Shown: in pieces, positions 62,816-64,000 of the stretch
How the letters are laid out: the number at the start of each line of letters is the position of its first letter
Position numbering within the stretch: position 1 is the stretch's first letter
Assembly (NCBI GenBank): GCA_958496175.1
Contig: OY292280.1
Location: 21,266,001 to 21,330,000, forward strand
Direction of reading: 5' to 3'
Origin: Sisyra terminalis
Lineage: Eukaryota; Arthropoda; Insecta; Neuroptera; Sisyridae
Length of the DNA: 64,000 nucleotides
Notes under the pieces: model-generated
Told to the model about the DNA's origin: nothing
Databases searched by the model: none
What the model saw: the letters and a program-made list of their open reading frames with translations, nothing else
Program-made: the position numbers and the translations under genes

Positions 62816-64000
62816 AATGCAAAAAATAAAAAGCATTTGTTACGTATATCTTTAGAAAATTGAAACTGGAAATTAAATTGTTGAAAGCCTATGCGAAAAA
62901 ATTCGACTGATATTGGGTCATTTAAAGAAGGTGACTTTTCATTATGAGGTCTAGTTTTCTCAACGGATTCTGAATTAATGCTATCAAGTGAAATATAATT
63001 GGAAATCAATTTAGTCCTGTGTGCCAAAAGACACCCGCAATATCGTTTCAAACTTTCAAAAAGGACAATTTTCTAATGCATAAAAAGGACATAAGGGATG
63101 TTTTCCTCACTAAATTAAAGTTGAATATTATAAACTAAACCATTCTTATCCACTATGCAAAAAATAAAAAGCATTTGTTACGTATATCTTTGGAAAATTG
63201 AAACTGGAAATTAAATTGATGAAAGTCTATGCGAAAAAATTCGACTGATATTGGGTCACTTAAAGAAGGTGACTTTTCATTATGAGGTCTAGTTTTCTCA
63301 ACGGATTCTGAATAAAGGCTATCAAGTGAAATATAATAGGAAATCAATTTTGTCCTGTGTGCCAAAAGACACCCGCAATATCGTTTCAAATTTTCAAAAA
63401 GGACAATTTTCTAATGCATAAAAAGGACATAAGGGATGTTTTCCTCACTAAATTAAAGTAGAATATTATAAACTAAACCATTCTTAACCACTATGCAAAA
63501 AATAAAAAGCATTTGTTACGTACATCTTTGGAAAATTGAAACTGGAAATTAAATTGATGAAAGTCTATGCGAAAAAATTCGACTGATATTGGGTCACTTA
63601 AAGAAGGTGACTTTTCATTATGAGGTCTAGTTTTCTCAACGGATTTTGAATTAAGGCTATCAAGTGAAATATAATAGGAAAACAATTTTGTCCTGTGTGC
63701 CAAAAGACACCCGCAATATCGTTTCAAACTTTCAAAAAGGACATTTTTCTAATGCATAAAAAGGACATGAGGGATGTTTTCCTCACTAAATTAAAGTTGA
63801 ATATTATAAATTAAACCATTCTTAACCACTATGCAAAAAATAAAAAGCATTTGTAACGTATATCTTTGGAAAATTGAAACTGGAAATTAAATTGTTGAAA
63901 GTCTATGCGAAAAAATTCGACTGATATTGGGTCATTTAAAGATGGTGACTTTTCATTATGAGGTCTAGTTTTCTCAACGGATTCTGAATTAAAGCTATCA

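Larger units (their letters stand above)
58300..64000 (+). repeat. Satellite array 5
   Basis: About 17 monomers, running off the window end mid-monomer. It contains a duplicated 2-mer and a duplicated 4-mer, listed separately. Its first monomer is near-canonical and lacks the AATCAAATG edge variant seen after A and C. No gene is seen. Confidence 0.97.

Noticed and set aside
241..63727. The recurring 78-codon frames as a tandem gene family
   Set aside because: Replacement changes dominate, about one monomer in six carries a stop (TTTTTAATTAAGG or AGTCTAAGC types), and no codon bias or known domain is visible.

Overview
The window is AT-rich eukaryotic heterochromatin. It is almost entirely repeats: five blocks of a 338/339-bp tandem satellite (about 117 monomers, all in one orientation) separated by copies of a second, unrelated-looking unit of about 4.3 kb. 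I see no bacterial-type gene, no rRNA gene, no CRISPR array and no intact transposon protein. Short 76-bp intron-like gaps with GTAAGT donors, tRNA-derived modules and strong AT bias fit an arthropod, probably an insect. That assignment is inference and I cannot name a species.

Layout: satellite array 1 (1-11770); interspersed unit A (11771-16085); array 2 (16086-22326); unit B (22327-26645); array 3 (26646-39647); unit C (39648-43974); array 4 (43975-46822); a compound block (46823-58299); array 5 (58300-64000). The compound block holds unit D (forward, with a large internal deletion, 46823-49300), a single-copy island (49301-49983), about 1.4 highly diverged satellite monomers in reverse orientation (49984-50445), a reversed unit D' (50446-53806), a spacer that is itself palindromic (53807-53986) and a forward unit E (53987-58299). 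D' and E form a very long inverted repeat.

Units A, B, C and D meet the satellite on their left at exactly the same base of the monomer, and A, B, C and E share one right junction. Separate insertions would not give this. The satellite and the 4.3-kb unit therefore appear to have been amplified together as one compound higher-order repeat. Each full unit carries a diverged piece of satellite monomer inside it, and its right edge is a decayed monomer, so the two sequences share history. Each full unit also carries two tRNA-derived modules with recognisable pol III A and B boxes on the minus strand, a remnant of a third on the plus strand, a cluster of TGACGTCA sites, and a minus-strand set of exon-like pieces that look like a decayed captured gene.

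Within the arrays, recent local amplification is visible as exact or near-exact 2-, 3-, 4-, 5- and 6-monomer duplications. A and B with their right-hand arrays are a recent segmental duplication. Nearly every satellite monomer has a 78-codon minus-strand open frame, but its variation does not look like that of a selected protein. The arrays hold no genes that I can support.
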